Positions 62,750-64,000 of a DNA stretch of 64,000 bases are shown here, piece after piece (the stretch's first letter is position 1; every line of letters starts with the position of its first letter). Source of the DNA: Ichthyophis bannanicus (lineage: Eukaryota > Chordata > Amphibia > Gymnophiona > Ichthyophiidae); assembly GCA_033557465.1 (NCBI GenBank), contig JAWIIG010000037.1, positions 2,604,001 to 2,668,000 of the forward strand, read 5' to 3'. Both the position numbers and the translations under genes were made by a program. Under the pieces are notes generated by a model that saw only the letters and a program-made list of their open reading frames with translations, was not told the origin of the DNA and did no database searches.

Positions 62750-63880
62750 CTGGTCAGCAGCCACACCCATCATCCTTTAGCAATGACGAAATCAGCCGAA
62801 GGGCTCTTTTTCCCCCCTTGCCCAGGCAAAGAAAGTGACTGCCACCAGGCACATCTGTACTTCAGATTTCATCATGCCGCTGCCCTTGCATGATAGAATT
62901 CACCTGGGAATGGAGCCCATCATGCATTGGTCACTGATCCCATTAAGGCTACAGAACTCATAGAAATGCTCCCAGGCTTCCAAAATATTTCTTGCTTGCA
63001 CATTCGGCCAAGGAAACCCGTCGATAGCTCCCACACTTTGGTGGGCAAAATACCCAGACTGTTGCTGGAATGGATAGTCTGATGGCATGGAACAATGAGA
63101 AAGGGAATGAGCAATATTATTGTAGAATCCCGTAATATGCTCTGCCTTAAAGGTGATATTATGCAGAATGCAGAACAAAAATTTCTTGGTATAGCGCCAT
63201 TACCCTTAGCATCCCGGCATACATCTTGTGCACTGTTTGGACCACTGCCAAATTATCAATGTGGAATGTAATCGCCCTGTTAGCCATTTGAGGGGCCTAG
63301 ATAGACAGGGCTGACATAATTGGGAATAACTCCAGGGATGTGATATCCTCGTTAGTGCTGAAGGAGTGCCACTCGTGCGGCTAAGATTCCAAGCCCCAAG
63401 CCCCCCAGAAGTATATTCCAAAACCGAACACCCCCCCAGACACATCCGTGAACAATTCCAGGTTGCAGTTTCAACAGGGAGAGTCCTGCCAGAAGGCTAA
63501 GCCATTAAAGGCCTTCAGGAAATGTTCCCCAGACTCGTAGGTCTTCATGTATGCTCTTATCAACCCTGATGCGGTGGTGCCTCTGCTTGACCCCCCCCCC
63601 CCTTGTCACAAGAGCCAAAATCGGTGACAGAAAACCCGCCTCATCAGGATCACCTTATGTGTGAGGGAGTCATGTCCTTCGCTGGGTCATTGGGGCAGTG
63701 ACTTAAAAGGCTTTCCCTTACTGGTGGGTCTACATGTGGAAGTTATGTGGCTAGCTCCACAAACCGAGCAGGCATGCTGAGACTTACATGAGTTCCATTT
63801 GCAGCTGCTGGTATTATACTGGGGGCAGTATCGCTGCCCTGGTGCTGGCCTGAATGTTTTCTATCTGGCTGCCGGATCTT
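62750..63880 (-). pseudogene. RT end and RNase H, fragment 2
   Basis: The minus strand around 63560-63480 reads the RT-to-RNase H linker (SIHEDLRVWGTF). 63420-63200 carries a degraded RNase H body. 63178-62900 carries HNITFKAEHITGFYNNIAHS and the recombinase linker (VQARNILEAWEHFYEF). A C-run at 63591-63602 causes a frameshift. The RT catalytic box would lie beyond 63880, where a CR1 fragment begins. Confidence 0.6.
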
Positions 63881-63881
63881 A

Positions 63882-64000
63882 GAAAGGACATAGCAGAACT
63901 AGAAAAGGTATGGAGAAAAGCCACCAAAATGGTAAAGGGGATGGAAGAAAACCCCAATGGGGAAAGGCTTAAATGGTTAGGGCTCTTCAACTTGGGAAAA
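63882..64000 (+). mobile_element. CR1 LINE fragment, continues past the window
   Basis: The plus strand encodes KDIAELEKVWRKATKMVKGM and then LKWLGLFNLGK, the C-terminal CR1 RT segment also seen at 20782-21540 ([18 protein letters not shown]). It starts abruptly after 'gccggatctta', so it is 5'-truncated. Confidence 0.8.

Larger units (their letters stand above)
61180..63880 (-). mobile_element. Ngaro-like (DIRS-group) retroelement fragments, two related pieces
   Basis: On the minus strand, 63880-62750 shows end of RT and RNase H, 62290-61700 shows a second RNase H end plus recombinase start, and 61300-61190 shows a recombinase C-terminus. The two RNase H ends are diverged relatives, so either two elements or an internal duplication are present. 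A SINE (62308-62591) lies between them. No terminal repeats found. Confidence 0.65.

Overview
This is non-coding DNA from a large, repeat-packed vertebrate genome. Introns, poly(A)-tailed retroelements, LINEs, LTR elements and DNA transposons fill almost all of it, and no bacterial gene organisation is visible. The repeat mix is CR1 with an (AAGAACAT)n-type 3' end, L2-like LINEs sharing 3' tails with a tRNA-headed CORE-SINE, L1/Tx1-like LINEs, several tyrosine-recombinase (DIRS/Ngaro) retroelements, a Penelope-like pair, hAT, Harbinger-type and piggyBac elements, and a class I endogenous retrovirus (ERV). That mix fits an amphibian, and I favour a caecilian; this is inference from repeat style, not proof. 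The only host coding sequence I can support is one 105-bp exon at 32426-32530 (minus strand), which looks like the exon just after the PDZ domain of a FERM-and-PDZ protein (FRMPD1-like). The whole window is then probably intron around that exon.

Layout. 1-2039: a SINE, a CR1 3' end and a 5'-truncated L2-like LINE. 2040-31787: one old DIRS retroelement (DIRS-A, minus strand) blown apart by nested insertions. Its flanks (2010-2039 and 31788 onward) join into one continuous older repeat tail. Inside it are: (i) 2716-10504, a Penelope-like insertion with a 15-bp target duplication, two 1.48-kb inverted arms and hammerhead-like motifs, holding a decayed Ngaro-like element between the arms; (ii) 13848-27993, a gammaretrovirus-like ERV with 4-bp target duplication, itself hit by a SINE/LINE tail (gag), a CR1 (integrase, which in turn holds a SINE) and two L2-like LINEs (both in the 3' LTR); (iii) 28990-31670, a non-autonomous hAT element with 8-bp target duplication, a minisatellite and a 157-bp-arm palindrome.

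31788-36350: the host exon, a MITE-like element and the 3' half of an L1 ORF2. 36352-40690 and 48611-53250: two copies of a large transposase-less element with Harbinger-type ends (TAA target duplication) that carries convergent sets of tRNA-like modules. 40702-46407: a second, nearly intact DIRS element (DIRS-B) with gag, RT/RNase H and tyrosine recombinase, inverted terminal repeats and an internal complementary region. 46502-46840: five consecutive hairpins.

47756-56830: L1-A (minus), split by L1-B (48102-54901, 16-bp target duplication) and by an L2-like LINE (55061-56260). L1-B has a promoter array of 151-bp monomers and an ORF1 but no ORF2, so it resembles mammalian HAL1. 57363-60236: a decayed piggyBac element with its transposase. 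61180-63880: Ngaro-like fragments (minus) with a SINE. 63882-64000: a CR1 fragment.

No gene set here works together in a cellular pathway. What links the features is retrotransposition and nested insertion, and the order of insertion can be read from target duplications.
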